Origin: Stagnimonas aquatica
GTDB taxonomy: Bacteria > Pseudomonadota > Gammaproteobacteria > Nevskiales > Nevskiaceae
NCBI RefSeq assembly: GCF_003730135.1
Contig: NZ_RJVO01000004.1
Coordinates: 310,001-374,000, forward strand
Length of the DNA stretch: 64,000 bases
Direction: 5' to 3'
Positions 34,850-45,416 of the stretch are shown here, in pieces. The translations under genes were made by a program, and so were the position numbers. Numbering within the stretch: position 1 is the first letter of the stretch; the number at the start of each line of letters is the position of its first letter. The notes under the pieces are model-generated. The model was not told the DNA's origin and did no database searches. It saw only the letters and a list, made by a program, of their open reading frames with translations.

Positions 34850-35491
34850 ATGCTCGTCGCATTGACCATCACCGCCGCCGTCTCCGCCCTGCTCGCCATC
34901 GTCGCCGAGAGCGCCGGCGCCCAGCGCCACCGGGCCTTCTACGTCCTCAAGCCGCTGACCACGCTGTTGATCCTCGGCATCGCGCTGTGCGGCCCGGAGG
35001 GCGACTACCGCACGGCGGTCGCCATCGGTCTGGTGCTGTCGATGCTGGGCGACATCTGCCTGATGTTCGCCGGCAACGCCTGGTTTCTCGGCGGTCTCGG
35101 CAGCTTCCTGATCGCCCACTTCCTGTTCGTCTGGGCCTATGCCGAGGGCCTGAGCAGCTACGGCGTGCCGCTCTGGTGCTGGGCCGGCGTGGTCTACGGC
35201 CTGGGCTTCTTCGCCTGGCTGCTGCCCAAGACCGGATCGCTGAAAGGGCCCGTGCTGGTCTACGGCCTGGCCTTGATGGGCATGGTGCTGGCCGCCAGCG
35301 CCCGCTGGCAGGCCAACCCCAACCTCGGCACCACGCTGGCGATGCTCGGCGCGTTCATCTTCATGGTTTCCGACTCGGCACTGGCGGTGCGCCAGTTCAA
35401 CGGCGCCTATCGTGGGGCGCAGCCGCTGATTCTCAGCACCTATTGGTTGGCGATTGGGCTGATCGCGCTGTCGGTCAGTCTCGATGCCTGA
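34850..35491 (+). CDS. YhhN/TMEM86 family lysoplasmalogenase-like membrane protein
   Basis: A 213-residue protein with seven to eight membrane segments. KPLTTLLILGIAL, LVLSMLGDICLMF and FMVSDSALAVRQF carry the conserved polar/acidic residues (Lys, Asp) of the YhhN family, which hydrolyses lysoplasmalogen or related vinyl-ether lysolipids. Its place behind a thioesterase fits a lipid-related operon, though no direct link can be shown. Confidence 0.88.
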   Translation: MLVALTITAAVSALLAIVAESAGAQRHRAFYVLKPLTTLLILGIALCGPEGDYRTAVAIGLVLSMLGDICLMFAGNAWFLGGLGSFLIAHFLFVWAYAEGLSSYGVPLWCWAGVVYGLGFFAWLLPKTGSLKGPVLVYGLALMGMVLAASARWQANPNLGTTLAMLGAFIFMVSDSALAVRQFNGAYRGAQPLILSTYWLAIGLIALSVSLDA

Positions 35492-35582
35492 TTGAGGTAG
35501 CCCCGGAGCTCAGTGGTCAAGCCTGAGTCGGGCGGAATGGCAAGGCCTATTCCGCCTTCCGTTTCACCTGAGCGGCGGATAG

Positions 35583-35891
35583 TCAGGTGCCCTTTTGGCC
35601 AGTCTGGTTCTGCAGCCAAGAACCTGGCTTGCGTCGATGATGGAAAAAGGAAACCACGACAAGCTCGGACTCGGATGGGTGATAGACGACTGAGTAAGGG
35701 AACTTGCGAACGACGACCTGCCGAAATTCGGCTTCGACGCGCGGAAATGCCAGGGGCATTCGCAGTGCCCTGGCAACCGCCGCATCCACGGCGCGGGCGA
35801 ACTCGAAACCCAGGCCGGCGGCCCGTTGTTCGTACCAGGCTTGGGCTTCCAGAAGCTCGGCTTCAGCCTCTGGCCTGACCCATAGGTGCAT
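35583..35891 (-). CDS. ParE/RelE superfamily toxin
   Basis: A 102-residue protein: residues 1-30 (VRPEAEAELLEAQAWYEQ) form the first helices, and RQVVVRKFPYSVVYH and LVVVSFFHHRRKPGSW form the central and final strands, typical of ParE-type toxins that poison gyrase. Its ATG overlaps the TGA of the antitoxin gene (ATGA), indicating translational coupling. Activity against gyrase or ribosomes is not determinable from sequence. Confidence 0.88.
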   Translation of the reverse strand: MHLWVRPEAEAELLEAQAWYEQRAAGLGFEFARAVDAAVARALRMPLAFPRVEAEFRQVVVRKFPYSVVYHPSESELVVVSFFHHRRKPGSWLQNQTGQKGT

Positions 35892-36115
35892 CAGGGAGTG
35901 CCCTTGAAGAGCTTGGCGCGAACCTGCTCCCAGGGAATGCTGCTGGTAGGGTCCGCCTGGTGAGCGGCAAACCGCCGATGGAGTTCGGCACGCTGTGAGT
36001 CAGACAAGGCGATGGGGAGCGCCGTTTCCTCTGCGATGCTGTCCCAGATGTCTTCCACCAACTCGATGCGCTCGGAGATGGGCAGGGAACGATAGTCAGG
36101 ACGAAGGCTATTCAT
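35891..36115 (-). CDS. Addiction-module antitoxin (CHP02574-type)
   Basis: A 74-residue protein containing LPISERIELVEDIWDSI and the C-terminal SIPWEQVRAKLF, the signature of the 'addiction module component' antitoxins usually paired with ParE-like toxins. Start at ATG 36115. It precedes and overlaps the toxin gene by one base, the normal antitoxin-first order. Such antitoxins commonly autoregulate; no operator palindrome was identified. Confidence 0.88.
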   Translation of the reverse strand: MNSLRPDYRSLPISERIELVEDIWDSIAEETALPIALSDSQRAELHRRFAAHQADPTSSIPWEQVRAKLFKGTP

Positions 36116-36139
36116 GTGGCAACGATACACCAGCGAAGG

Positions 36140-36163
36140 TGACCCGGATGGAATCCGGACTAC
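36140..36163. repeat. Single REP element
   Basis: CCGGAT (36144-36149) and ATCCGG (36153-36158) followed by ACTACG, the same REP class as 12450-12513. It lies between the hydroxylase gene end and the antitoxin start. Confidence 0.6.
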
Positions 36164-36166
36164 GGC

Positions 36167-36742
36167 TCAGGCTTTCGCGGTCCGCTTGCCAACGACTCGT
36201 CCGTACTTCATCGGGTCCGGTAGTCGCTGCGCCAGCCAGCCGGGCAGGGATTGCAGGCCCAGCACATTGCGCTCGCGTGGCGCATCCGGCATGAACTCGC
36301 GGGTGCCCATCAGGTAGTCGAACCAAGGCCTGGTGACGCACCAGTTGGCGTCGGCGTTGCGGCCCAGGTGGTGGTCGTAGTGCCAGGGCAGGTGCTCGCG
36401 CGCCCAGGCCGGATCGTCGTGCGCCTTCTTGTGCAGGTGGTAGTAGTTGCCGGCGCAGTACCAGAGCGTGGCAACGTAGAAGGGCGCTACCGGGAACAGC
36501 GGCGCCACCGCGACGGCAGCGGCGATCAACGACCAGGCTTCCTTGCCTTGCGCGTGCCAGCCGAGCGGAAAGCGCCGGTAGTTGGGGTCGTGGAAGGCGT
36601 GCTGGCGCACCACCCGGTGATGCTCGTGGAAGTGGAAGGCCCAGAAGCTCTTCTTGTTGCGCCCGGCCTCGTGCAGCACGTACTTGTGCATGCCCCATTC
36701 GACAGCGTTGGCGGTGATGAGGCCCAGGGGAATTCCGATCAT
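36167..36742 (-). CDS. Fatty acid hydroxylase/sterol desaturase superfamily protein
   Basis: A 191-residue membrane protein with the histidine clusters of the diiron hydroxylase superfamily: HKYVLHE (residues ~18-24), HFHEHH (~35-40), HLHKKAHDD, and HYDHHLG. It should hydroxylate or desaturate a lipid using two iron atoms and oxygen, in the inner membrane. Start at ATG 36742; the longer upstream frame lacks a ribosome site. It is divergent from an AraC regulator 85 bases away, a likely controller (inference). Confidence 0.88.
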   Translation of the reverse strand: MIGIPLGLITANAVEWGMHKYVLHEAGRNKKSFWAFHFHEHHRVVRQHAFHDPNYRRFPLGWHAQGKEAWSLIAAAVAVAPLFPVAPFYVATLWYCAGNYYHLHKKAHDDPAWAREHLPWHYDHHLGRNADANWCVTRPWFDYLMGTREFMPDAPRERNVLGLQSLPGWLAQRLPDPMKYGRVVGKRTAKA

Positions 36743-36827
36743 GCCGGCGGCTCCGGAGTGTTGTTCGCGTGGCGCAGACGATAGCCTGTGGCCTTTCCAC
36801 GATCTTGATCCCAGCCGCCACTCCCGC

Positions 36828-37862
36828 ATGGCAGTCCAGTCAGTGCATTTGCCACCGCTGCCGGCCTTGATGGCGGCGCCCGCCGGCATCAGCGCCCGCT
36901 ACCTGAGCGAGCTGCTGCCGGCGGCGCTGCCCGCGCCCTGGCTGACGCAGGTGGGCATAGACCCGCAGCGTCTGCGCGGCGACGAGCACTACCGGGTGCC
37001 GCTGTACCAGGCCTATGCGCTGCTGGAGCAGGCGCTGGCGGCGCAGACCGACCCGCTGCTGGCCTTGCAGCAGGCGCGGCAACTGAGCCTCAAGGCCTAT
37101 CCCTGGCTGGGTCTGAGCCTCTTGGCCAGCACCGATCTGGGCACCGGTCTGGCGCGGCTGATCGAGTTGGAGCCCCTGGTCTGGGACGGCAGCCGTATCG
37201 AACTGAGCGTCGAGGGCGAATCGGCCAGCCTGCGCTGGCTGCCCTTGCACCCGATTCCACCCGCAGTGATGGAGCTGGCCCTGGCCGGCTGGGTGCTGCT
37301 GGCGCCGGCCCTCGCCGGGGTACCGGCCAGCGGTCTGCGTCTGGGCTTCGCGCACGCGGCGCGGGCGCCGTTGGCTGCCTACCGCGAGCTGCTGGGTACC
37401 GAGCCGCTGTTCGACCAGCCCGAGACCGCGCTGCACTTCCCGGCCGAATGGCTGCGCCGCGAGCTGAAGCTGGCCGACCCCTCCGCCGCCGACTGGGTGC
37501 TCGCCGAGGCCCGGCGTCGGCTCGCTGAAGGGCCGTTGAGCTGGCGGCTGGAACTGCGCCTGCGGGCCGCCTGCTTCGCCGCGCTGCCGGGCGAGCTACC
37601 GGAGGCGGCGGCGCTGGCAGATGCCGTGGGGCTGAGCGCGCGCGGCTTGCGCGAACGCTTGCAGGCGCAAAACCTGAACCTGCGTGCCTTGCAGGACGAG
37701 GTGCGCCGCGACGCCGCCTGCCGGTGGCTTAGACACGGCCAGGCCGACCTGGCCGAGATCGCCCAGGCCTGCGGATTTTCCGAGCAGAGCGCCTTTCAGC
37801 GTGCCTTCCGGCGCTGGACCGGCAATACGCCGGCCGTGTGGCGGCAGGCTAGGGTCGGCTGA
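36828..37862 (+). CDS. AraC family transcriptional regulator
   Basis: A 344-residue regulator with the OruR-like AraC layout: an N-terminal ~200-residue ligand-type domain (HYRVPLYQAYALLEQAL near residues 45-62), then a helix-turn-helix pair, including DLAEIAQACGFSEQSAFQRAF and RRWTGNTPAVWR at the end. The first HTH (AALADAVGLSARGLRERL) is also clear. It is divergent from the fatty acid hydroxylase gene. Confidence 0.9.
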   Translation: MAVQSVHLPPLPALMAAPAGISARYLSELLPAALPAPWLTQVGIDPQRLRGDEHYRVPLYQAYALLEQALAAQTDPLLALQQARQLSLKAYPWLGLSLLASTDLGTGLARLIELEPLVWDGSRIELSVEGESASLRWLPLHPIPPAVMELALAGWVLLAPALAGVPASGLRLGFAHAARAPLAAYRELLGTEPLFDQPETALHFPAEWLRRELKLADPSAADWVLAEARRRLAEGPLSWRLELRLRAACFAALPGELPEAAALADAVGLSARGLRERLQAQNLNLRALQDEVRRDAACRWLRHGQADLAEIAQACGFSEQSAFQRAFRRWTGNTPAVWRQARVG

Positions 37863-37898
37863 GCCCCGCGTCGGCGCCGGCCGCCGCTATGCTTGCCC

Positions 37899-37947
37899 GC
37901 AATCCGCAATCCGCAATCCGCAATCCGCAATCCGCAATCCGCAATCG
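37899..37947. repeat. Heptanucleotide tandem repeat, seven units
   Basis: Six perfect GCAATCC units followed by GCAATCG, ending 13 bases before the start codon of the downstream reductase. Read directly. The unit length is not a multiple of three. Confidence 0.95.
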
Positions 37948-37960
37948 AGCGAGCCCCTCA

Positions 37961-39193
37961 ATGAGCAGCCCCCGCTTTCACTTCGTGGTCTATGGCGCCA
38001 CCAGCTTCGTCGGCCAGATCCTCAGTCGGTACCTCTATGGCCGTCACGGCGTCGGCGGCGCGGTGCAGTGGGCCATTGCCGGCCGCTCCAGCGCCAAGCT
38101 TCAGGAGCTGCGCAGCAGCCTGGGCGAGGGCGCGGCAGAACTGCCGATCCTGCTCGCCGAGGCCAGCGACGAGGTGGCGCTGAAGGCGCTGTGTGATAGC
38201 ACGCGGGTGGTGGTCTTTACTGTCGGCCCCTACGCGCTCTATGGCTCGCCGTTGGTGAAGATCTGCGCCGAGACCGGCACCGACTACTGTGATCTCACCG
38301 GCGAGGTGCAGTGGATACGCCGGATGATCGAGGCCCATGAGCCCGCCGCGCGCAAGAGCGGCGCGCGCATCGTCCACTGCTGCGGCTTCGACTCCATCCC
38401 CTCCGACCTCGGCGTGCACTACCTGCAAGCCGAGGCGCAGCGCCGCTTTGGCGCGCCCTGCACGCGGGTGAAGCTGCGTATCCGCAAGCTGCGCGGCGGT
38501 TTCTCCGGCGGCACCGTCGCCAGCCTGATGAACGTGATGCGCGAGATCGGCGAGGACCCGGCGCTGCGCAAGGTCATGGCCGACCCGTATTCCATCGTGC
38601 CGGGCGGAAGCAATGGCAAGCCGCGCCAGCCGGAGGTGATGTTCGCGCAGTACGACGCCGAGGTCGGAAGCTGGCTGGCGCCGTTCGTGATGGCCGGCAT
38701 CAACACCCGCGTGGTGCAGCGCTCCAACGCGCTCAAGGGCGAGGCCTATGGCCGGGACTTCCAGTACGACGAGGCGATGATGACCGGTGCTGGCTTCAAG
38801 GGTCGCCTCACCGCCACTGGCGTTGCGCTGGGCCTGGGCGGCTTCGTCGCTGCCGCCGCCATTCCGCCCAGCCGCTGGCTGCTGGAAAGCTACGTGGTGC
38901 CCAAGCCGGGCGAGGGCCCGACGCCGGAACAGCAGGAGAAGGGCAGTTACGACTTCCGGTTCTACGGCCGCACCGCCGCCGGCCAGACCCTGAAGGTGAA
39001 AGTGACCGGCGACCGCGATCCCGGCTACGGCTCCACCGGCAAGATGCTCGGCGAGGCCGCCGCCTGTCTGGCGCTGGACCGTCCCAAGTCGGCACTCGCC
39101 GGTGGTTTCTGGACGCCGGCCACGGCGCTGGGCGATGCACTCATCGAGCGCCTGCAACTGCATGCCGGGCTGGGCTTCGAGGTGCTGGCTTGA
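37961..39193 (+). CDS. Saccharopine dehydrogenase-like NAD(P)-binding reductase
   Basis: A 410-residue protein of the saccharopine dehydrogenase/trans-acting enoyl reductase family. VVYGATSFVGQILSRYL is the Rossmann glycine-rich motif, VGPYALYGSPLVKICAETGTDYCDLTGE the conserved core (key Tyr-Gly and Asp-Leu-Thr-Gly-Glu), and HCCGFDSIPSDLG the second signature. A hydrophobic segment (residues ~281-303) suggests membrane association. Relatives in actinobacteria reduce polyketide lipids; the role here is unknown. A heptamer tandem repeat sits just upstream of the ATG. Confidence 0.88.
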   Translation: MSSPRFHFVVYGATSFVGQILSRYLYGRHGVGGAVQWAIAGRSSAKLQELRSSLGEGAAELPILLAEASDEVALKALCDSTRVVVFTVGPYALYGSPLVKICAETGTDYCDLTGEVQWIRRMIEAHEPAARKSGARIVHCCGFDSIPSDLGVHYLQAEAQRRFGAPCTRVKLRIRKLRGGFSGGTVASLMNVMREIGEDPALRKVMADPYSIVPGGSNGKPRQPEVMFAQYDAEVGSWLAPFVMAGINTRVVQRSNALKGEAYGRDFQYDEAMMTGAGFKGRLTATGVALGLGGFVAAAAIPPSRWLLESYVVPKPGEGPTPEQQEKGSYDFRFYGRTAAGQTLKVKVTGDRDPGYGSTGKMLGEAAACLALDRPKSALAGGFWTPATALGDALIERLQLHAGLGFEVLA

Positions 39194-39224
39194 AGTCGTA
39201 GCCCACGATACTCCGGACACGACC

Positions 39225-40112
<888 letters not shown>

Positions 40113-40138
40113 CCGAGACGGCCCGCTACCCGCAGCGG

Positions 40139-40567
40139 CTACTGCGGCGGACCACTCTGCAAGGCCGCCTCACCGGCCTTGAGGCGACTGTTAGCTTCGC
40201 CGATCGCGGCGTCGTAGTGCAGCTTGGCGAGCTTCAGGCAATCGCTGCGGGCATCGCCGGTCTCGGCGTCGCAGCGTTCCTTGGCGACCCGGAAATTCGC
40301 CTCGGCGAGTTCGCTGGCCAGGTGGTGGACGTTGTTCAGGTCTTGCCGGGCGGCAGCGGTCGGCAGCGGACCGCCCTGTGCCTTGGTGAGGTTGTCGATG
40401 TGGTCGCGGACCGTGGTGGCGGCGGCGGCATCGACCCGCGCGCGGCCCTGCGCGGTGGCCTCGGCGACATCGGCCTCGGTCTTGGCGGCTGACTCGGGCT
40501 GATGGCAGGCGCTCAGGCCCAGGCTCAGCAGCAGACTGATCAGGGAAAGTCGGTAGACAGGGGGCAT
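40139..40567 (-). CDS. Small hypothetical lipoprotein
   Basis: A 142-residue protein with signal peptide and lipobox LSAC (Cys21). The mature part is helical and charged, with two cysteines (KERCDAET and DCLKLAK). It ends in a short Pro/Gln tail. No family recognised. Confidence 0.75.
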   Translation of the reverse strand: MPPVYRLSLISLLLSLGLSACHQPESAAKTEADVAEATAQGRARVDAAAATTVRDHIDNLTKAQGGPLPTAAARQDLNNVHHLASELAEANFRVAKERCDAETGDARSDCLKLAKLHYDAAIGEANSRLKAGEAALQSGPPQ

Positions 40568-40692
40568 GGCCTTACTCCGGTGCGGCGCGGGACTGGCTGT
40601 CCCGCGCAGGCAGTGTTCGCCAGCGGCTTGAACTGGCGGTGAACGCCGCTTGGTCTTGCTAGGCTGCGCGTCCCCACGGAGCCGCCTACGCC

Positions 40693-41064
40693 ATGACCGC
40701 CGCCTACCTCTGGATCAACGCCGGCCTCTACCTGCTGTTCGCCATCTGGTGCGCGGCGCGCCCGCAGCAGACCTCGCGTGCGCTCGGCTACGAGCAGCTG
40801 TCGCCGGCCGGGCGCGGCGAGTACCTGAGCATCTACGGCGGGCTGGAGCTGGGCCTCGCGGCGATCTTCGCGGCCCTGGCCTGGCGGCCGGACCTGCACA
40901 ACCTGGGGTTGTGGTTGGGCGTGCTGCTCTACGGCGGCATCGTGCCGTTCCGCGCCTACAGCCTGTGGTGCTACCGGATTCGCGACCGCACGGTGCTGGG
41001 GCTGGCGCTCGGCGAACTGCTATTCCTGCTGCTGCCGCTGGGCCTGCTGGCTGCGAGTGGCTGA
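40693..41064 (+). CDS. DUF4345-type small membrane protein
   Basis: A 123-residue protein with four hydrophobic segments. RGEYLSIYGGLELGLAAIF resembles the core motif of DUF4345 proteins. Function unknown. Convergent with darP, 5 bases apart. Confidence 0.65.
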   Translation: MTAAYLWINAGLYLLFAIWCAARPQQTSRALGYEQLSPAGRGEYLSIYGGLELGLAAIFAALAWRPDLHNLGLWLGVLLYGGIVPFRAYSLWCYRIRDRTVLGLALGELLFLLLPLGLLAASG

Positions 41065-41069
41065 GCGCT

Positions 41070-41645
41070 TCAGTCCGGCGGCAGCGCCGCCGCGTCCACC
41101 ACCGTGCGCAGGTGCTGGAACAACTCGCGGTAGTAGCGTCCCTTGGCTGCCGGCTTGCCGCTGAATTCGGCTTCGGCCAGGGCTGCGGCTTCCTCCTTGC
41201 GGGCATTGCGCACCAGGGTGCGCAGCGGGCGGGTGTCGCCGGTGGGATAGCGGCTGAACCACTCGGTGATCGCGCCGTCGTCGCTCAGCAGACGGTCGCG
41301 CCAGCGGGCGATTTCCGGGAAGCCGCGTGCGGCCTGCTCCTTGCCGTGCTGGTAATCGGCGAGCAGCTTGCGGAAGGCGGCGCTGTCCTCGTCGCGCAGC
41401 AGCTTGCCGATGTAGGAGGCCTGGCGCTTGCGGGCGCTGAGGTTGGTGATCCGCTGCAACTCCTGAAACGCTTCGCGCAGGCGCTCGTCCATCTCGATGC
41501 GGGCAAAGCGGTCGGCGGGTAGTTCGAGCAGGGCCAGCCCCAGTTCCTGCAGGTCGAGCATCTCGACCTTCACCGAGGTCTTGCTGGGGCCGAGGTCTTC
41601 CTCTTCCAGTCCTTCGGTGGCGGCGTCGTAGCGGAAGCGGGTCAT
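41070..41645 (-). CDS. darP: Dual-action ribosomal maturation protein DarP (YjgA/DUF615)
   Basis: A 191-residue cytoplasmic helical protein of the DUF615 family. GPSKTSVKVEMLDLQELG near the start corresponds to the conserved S/K-T-x-x-K-x-x-x-x-x-L-x-x-L-G motif, and RKRQASYIGKLLRDED the conserved central basic helix. In E. coli DarP helps late 50S assembly. ATG 41645 was chosen; upstream codons lack a ribosome site. Length agrees with the family. Confidence 0.92.
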   Translation of the reverse strand: MTRFRYDAATEGLEEEDLGPSKTSVKVEMLDLQELGLALLELPADRFARIEMDERLREAFQELQRITNLSARKRQASYIGKLLRDEDSAAFRKLLADYQHGKEQAARGFPEIARWRDRLLSDDGAITEWFSRYPTGDTRPLRTLVRNARKEEAAALAEAEFSGKPAAKGRYYRELFQHLRTVVDAAALPPD

Positions 41646-41836
41646 GGGGTCGCGAGGCGGGGCAGGGTGCGCATGATAAGCCGGCAGGCCGGGCTTCATC
41701 GGCATGCCATCCCGGGTAGCGAGCATGTGTGGCTGAATCCTGCACGTCATCTCCGAGACCCCGTACGCGTCTCCGGCGCGGCGCCAAGGTCGAAGTCGAG
41801 TGGCGCGTTCAATGCGAACGTCGTCGCGCCAGATCG

Positions 41837-41873
41837 GCGAGACGCTCAGTCATCAGGAGCCGATGAGCGTCTC
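41837..41873. terminator. Hairpin between icmF and darP
   Basis: CGAGACGCTCA (41837-41847) pairs perfectly with 41863-41873. There is no T run on either strand; it may act as a mRNA 3'-end stabiliser after icmF rather than as a true terminator. Confidence 0.4.
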
Positions 41874-41918
41874 GTGGTATCGGGCATGCCTCCACGCAGG
41901 ACGGCCTGAGAAGAAGGT

Positions 41919-44900
41919 TCACATGTTGCGCCGGTACTCGCCGCCCACTTCGTAGAGCGCATGGCTGATCTGACCGAGGCTGTTGGTCTTCACGGCTTCC
42001 AGCAGCGACTCGAAGATGTTGCGACGCTCGCGGGCGGTCTTCTGCAGCTGCTTGAGGCTGTCCGGCGCGATGCCGTTGCGGTTGGCGCGGTAGGCGGCGA
42101 CGTTGTCGATCTGCTGCGCCTTTTCTTCCTCGGTCGAGCGGATCAGCTCGATGGTGGTGGCGATCTCGCCGCCGTGGCCCTTGGGCAGGAAGGTGTTGAC
42201 GCCGATCAGCGGCAGCGAGCCGTCGTACTTCTTGTGTTCGTAATACAGCGATTCTTCCTGGATCTTGCCGCGCTGGTACATGGTGTCCATGGCGCCGAGC
42301 ACGCCGCCGCGCTCGCTGATCGCCTCGAACTCCTTGTAGACCGCTTCCTCCACCAGATCGGTGAGCTGGTCGATGATGAAGCTGCCCTGCCAGGGGTTTT
42401 CACAGAAGTTCAGACCCAGCTCGCGGTTGATGATGAGCTGGATCGCCACGGCGCGGCGCACCGAGTCTTCGGTCGGTGTGGTGATCGCCTCGTCGAAGGC
42501 GTTGGTGTGCAGGCTGTTGCAGTTGTCGAACAGCGCGTAGAGCGCCTGCAAAGTGGTGCGGATGTCGTTGAACTGGATCTCCTGCGCGTGCAGCGAACGT
42601 CCGGAGGTCTGGATGTGGTACTTCATCATCTGGCTACGCGCCGAGCCGCCGTAGCGTTCCTTCATCGCCCGCGCCCAGATACGGCGAGCGACCCGGCCGA
42701 TGACCGAGTACTCCGGGTCCATGCCGTTACTGAAGAAGAAGCTCAGGTTGGGCGCGAAGTCGTCGATCTTCATGCCGCGCGCGAGGTAGTACTCGACGAA
42801 GGTGAAGCCGTTCGCCAGCGTGAAGGCGAGCTGGCTGATCGGGTTCGCGCCGGCTTCGGCGATGTGATAGCCGGAGATCGACACCGAGTAGAAGTTGCGG
42901 ACCTTGCGCTCGACGAAGGACTGCTGGATGTCGCCCATCATCCGCAGCGCGAATTCGGTCGAGAAAATGCAGGTGTTCTGCGCCTGGTCTTCCTTGAGGA
43001 TGTCGGCCTGCACGGTGCCGCGCACGACCGACATGGTCTCGGCCTTGATCCGCGCATAGGTCTCGGCGTCCAGCAGCTGGTCGCCGGTGACGCCCAGCAG
43101 ACCCAGGCCCAGACCGTTGTTGGTCGGCGGCAGCTCGCCGGAGTAGACCGGGCGGGTCTTGCCCTGGAACAGGGCGGCGATCTTCTTCTCGGCCTCGGCC
43201 CAGCGGGCGGCGTCGGCCTTCAGGTACTTCTCCACCTGCTGGTCGATGGCGCAGTTCATGAACATCGCCAGGATCATCGGCGCTGGGCCGTTGATGGTCA
43301 TGCTGACGCTGGTGCTCGGCGCGCAGAGGTCGAAGCCCGAGTAGAGCTTCTTCATGTCGTCGAGGGTGGCGATGCTCACCCCCGAGTTGCCGATCTTGCC
43401 GTAGATGTCCGGGCGGGTTTCCGGGTCTTCGCCGTAGAGCGTCACCGAGTCGAAGGCGGTGGAAAGGCGGGTCGCGGCGCCGGCCTGGGAGAGGTAATGG
43501 AAGCGACGGTTGGTGCGCTCCGGCGTGCCTTCGCCGGCGAACATGCGGATCGGGTCTTCACCGACACGCCGGTAGGGGTAGATGCCGGCGGTGTAGGGGT
43601 AGCCGCCGGGCAGGTTTTCCTTCAGGAGGAAGCGCAGCAGCTCGCCCCAGCTCTGGAAGTGCGGCGCGGCGACCTTGGGAATCTTCGAGTGCGACAGCGA
43701 CTCGACGTAGTTGTCGCCCTTCACGGCCTTGCCGCGCACCTCGTAGACGTACTGCTCGTCGGTGACGCCCTTGAGCCGCGCCGGCCATTCGCGCAGCAGT
43801 TCGATCGACTCCTTGCTCAGCTGCTGCAGCGCGCTCTGGTAGCGCTGGCGCAGGGTGAGCAGGGAGCGGTCGGGCTGGGCGGACTGTAGGGTGGGCTTCA
43901 GCCCACCGTCCTCAGGCGCGTGGGCTGAAGCCCACCCTACGAGGTCATCTTGCGCGTAGAGATCAAGCGGCTTGGGCAGCTTGGGGTCGGCCAGCTCGCT
44001 CAGCGCCTCCCACATGGACTGCGCCTTGTTGGCGGCCTCGTCCTGTGACTCGGCGTCCTGGTTGATCTGCCGGCCCTGCTCGGCGATCTCGGCGAGATAG
44101 CGGTTGCGGTTGCCGGGGATCAGCACCGTGGCGCGCGGCTCCTTGAGCGTGGTGTCGAGCTCCGGCGTCCACTGTGCGTCCGGCAGGCCCAGCTTCTGGC
44201 GCAGCAGGCGGCAGAGGTTGCTGAACATCCAGGTCACGCCCGGATCATTGAACTGGCTGGCGATGGTCGGATAGACCGGCACCTCCTCGTCCTTCAGCTC
44301 GAACTTCACGCGGTTGCGCTTCCACTGCTTGCGCACGTCGCGCAGCGCATCCTCGGCGCCGCGCTTGTCAAACTTGTTGAGCACGACCAACTCGGCGTAG
44401 TCGATCATGTCGATCTTTTCGAGCTGGCTGGCGGCGCCGTACTCGCTGGTCATCACGTAGACCGGGAAGTCCACCAGATCGACGATCTCGGAGTCGGACT
44501 GGCCGATGCCGGCGGTCTCGACGATCACCAGGTCGTAGTCCTGCCCGCGCAGGAAGCTCACGCAGTCCTTGAGCACGGTGTTGGTCGCCGCGTGCTGGCG
44601 ACGGGTCGCCATCGAGCGCATGAAGACGCGCTTATTGCGCAGCGAGTTCATGCGGATACGGTCGCCGAGCAGGGCGCCGCCGCTGCGGCGGCGGGTCGGA
44701 TCCACCGCCAGTACCGCGATGCGGATCTCGGGGAAGGCTTCCAGGAAGCGCAGCAGCAGCTCGTCCACCACGCTGGACTTGCCGGCACCGCCGGTACCGG
44801 TAAAGCCCACCACCGGCGTGCCCTTGCCGGCCAGCTCCCATTGCTTGCGCAGCTGCGCGAGTGCGCTTTCCGCCAGCAGGCCTTCTTCGATGGTGGACAG

Positions 44901-45416
44901 CATCTGGCCGACGCTGATCTCGTCGTCGATGCTGATCTTGCCCGGCACCCGGGTGTCGAGGCGCTGGCGGTGGGCGCGCTCGATCAGATCGTCGATCATG
45001 CCGGTGAGGCCGAGCTTGGCGCCGTCGTTGGGGTGGTAGATGCGCTCCACGCCCTGGCTGTGCAGCACCGCGATCTCTTCCGGGGTGATGGTGCCGCCGC
45101 CGCCGCCGTAGACGCGGATATGGCCTGCGCCGCGCTCGGCCAGCATGTCCACCATGTACTTGAAGAACTCGTTGTGGCCGCCCTGGTAGCTGGACAAGGC
45201 GATGCCGTCAGCGTCTTCCTGCAGCGCGGCGCGGACGATGTCCTCGACGCTGCGGTTGTGACCCAGGTGGATCACTTCCGCGCCCTTGGACTGGATCAGC
45301 CGGCGCATCACGTTGATGGCGGCGTCGTGGCCGTCGAACAGGCTGGCGGCGGTGACAAAGCGCAGGGGCGTGGTGCTGGCAGCCGCCTCGGGCTGCGGTT
45401 CTACTTTGGCGTGCAT
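41919..45416 (-). CDS. icmF: Fused isobutyryl-CoA mutase IcmF (B12-dependent) with internal REP-encoded insert
   Basis: A 1165-residue protein joining B12-binding domain (residues ~18-145; DGHDAA with axial His30), a MeaB-type G-domain (~200-420; Walker [10 protein letters not shown] at 207-215, NKFDKRG) and the methylmalonyl-CoA-mutase-like TIM-barrel (~530-1165). IcmF interconverts isobutyryl-CoA and butyryl-CoA (some also pivalyl-CoA) using adenosylcobalamin; the G-domain supports cofactor loading. In the linker between G- and mutase domains, about 19 residues ([19 protein letters not shown], ~493-511) are encoded by a perfect DNA palindrome (43886-43940), i.e. a translated REP. The frame is intact throughout. 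No other B12 gene is nearby. Confidence 0.94.
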   Translation of the reverse strand: MHAKVEPQPEAAASTTPLRFVTAASLFDGHDAAINVMRRLIQSKGAEVIHLGHNRSVEDIVRAALQEDADGIALSSYQGGHNEFFKYMVDMLAERGAGHIRVYGGGGGTITPEEIAVLHSQGVERIYHPNDGAKLGLTGMIDDLIERAHRQRLDTRVPGKISIDDEISVGQMLSTIEEGLLAESALAQLRKQWELAGKGTPVVGFTGTGGAGKSSVVDELLLRFLEAFPEIRIAVLAVDPTRRRSGGALLGDRIRMNSLRNKRVFMRSMATRRQHAATNTVLKDCVSFLRGQDYDLVIVETAGIGQSDSEIVDLVDFPVYVMTSEYGAASQLEKIDMIDYAELVVLNKFDKRGAEDALRDVRKQWKRNRVKFELKDEEVPVYPTIASQFNDPGVTWMFSNLCRLLRQKLGLPDAQWTPELDTTLKEPRATVLIPGNRNRYLAEIAEQGRQINQDAESQDEAANKAQSMWEALSELADPKLPKPLDLYAQDDLVGWASAHAPEDGGLKPTLQSAQPDRSLLTLRQRYQSALQQLSKESIELLREWPARLKGVTDEQYVYEVRGKAVKGDNYVESLSHSKIPKVAAPHFQSWGELLRFLLKENLPGGYPYTAGIYPYRRVGEDPIRMFAGEGTPERTNRRFHYLSQAGAATRLSTAFDSVTLYGEDPETRPDIYGKIGNSGVSIATLDDMKKLYSGFDLCAPSTSVSMTINGPAPMILAMFMNCAIDQQVEKYLKADAARWAEAEKKIAALFQGKTRPVYSGELPPTNNGLGLGLLGVTGDQLLDAETYARIKAETMSVVRGTVQADILKEDQAQNTCIFSTEFALRMMGDIQQSFVERKVRNFYSVSISGYHIAEAGANPISQLAFTLANGFTFVEYYLARGMKIDDFAPNLSFFFSNGMDPEYSVIGRVARRIWARAMKERYGGSARSQMMKYHIQTSGRSLHAQEIQFNDIRTTLQALYALFDNCNSLHTNAFDEAITTPTEDSVRRAVAIQLIINRELGLNFCENPWQGSFIIDQLTDLVEEAVYKEFEAISERGGVLGAMDTMYQRGKIQEESLYYEHKKYDGSLPLIGVNTFLPKGHGGEIATTIELIRSTEEEKAQQIDNVAAYRANRNGIAPDSLKQLQKTARERRNIFESLLEAVKTNSLGQISHALYEVGGEYRRNM
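43886..43940. repeat. REP palindrome inserted in frame in icmF
   Basis: 20-base arms (GTAGGGTGGGCTTCAGCCCA and its exact complement) flank a 15-base loop. The element type (GTGGGCTTCAGCCCAC) is a common extragenic palindrome, here inside a coding region. Confidence 0.93.

Noticed and set aside
37899-37947. CRISPR-like array
   Set aside because: Heptamer units with no spacers; a simple tandem repeat. No CRISPR arrays seen elsewhere in the window.
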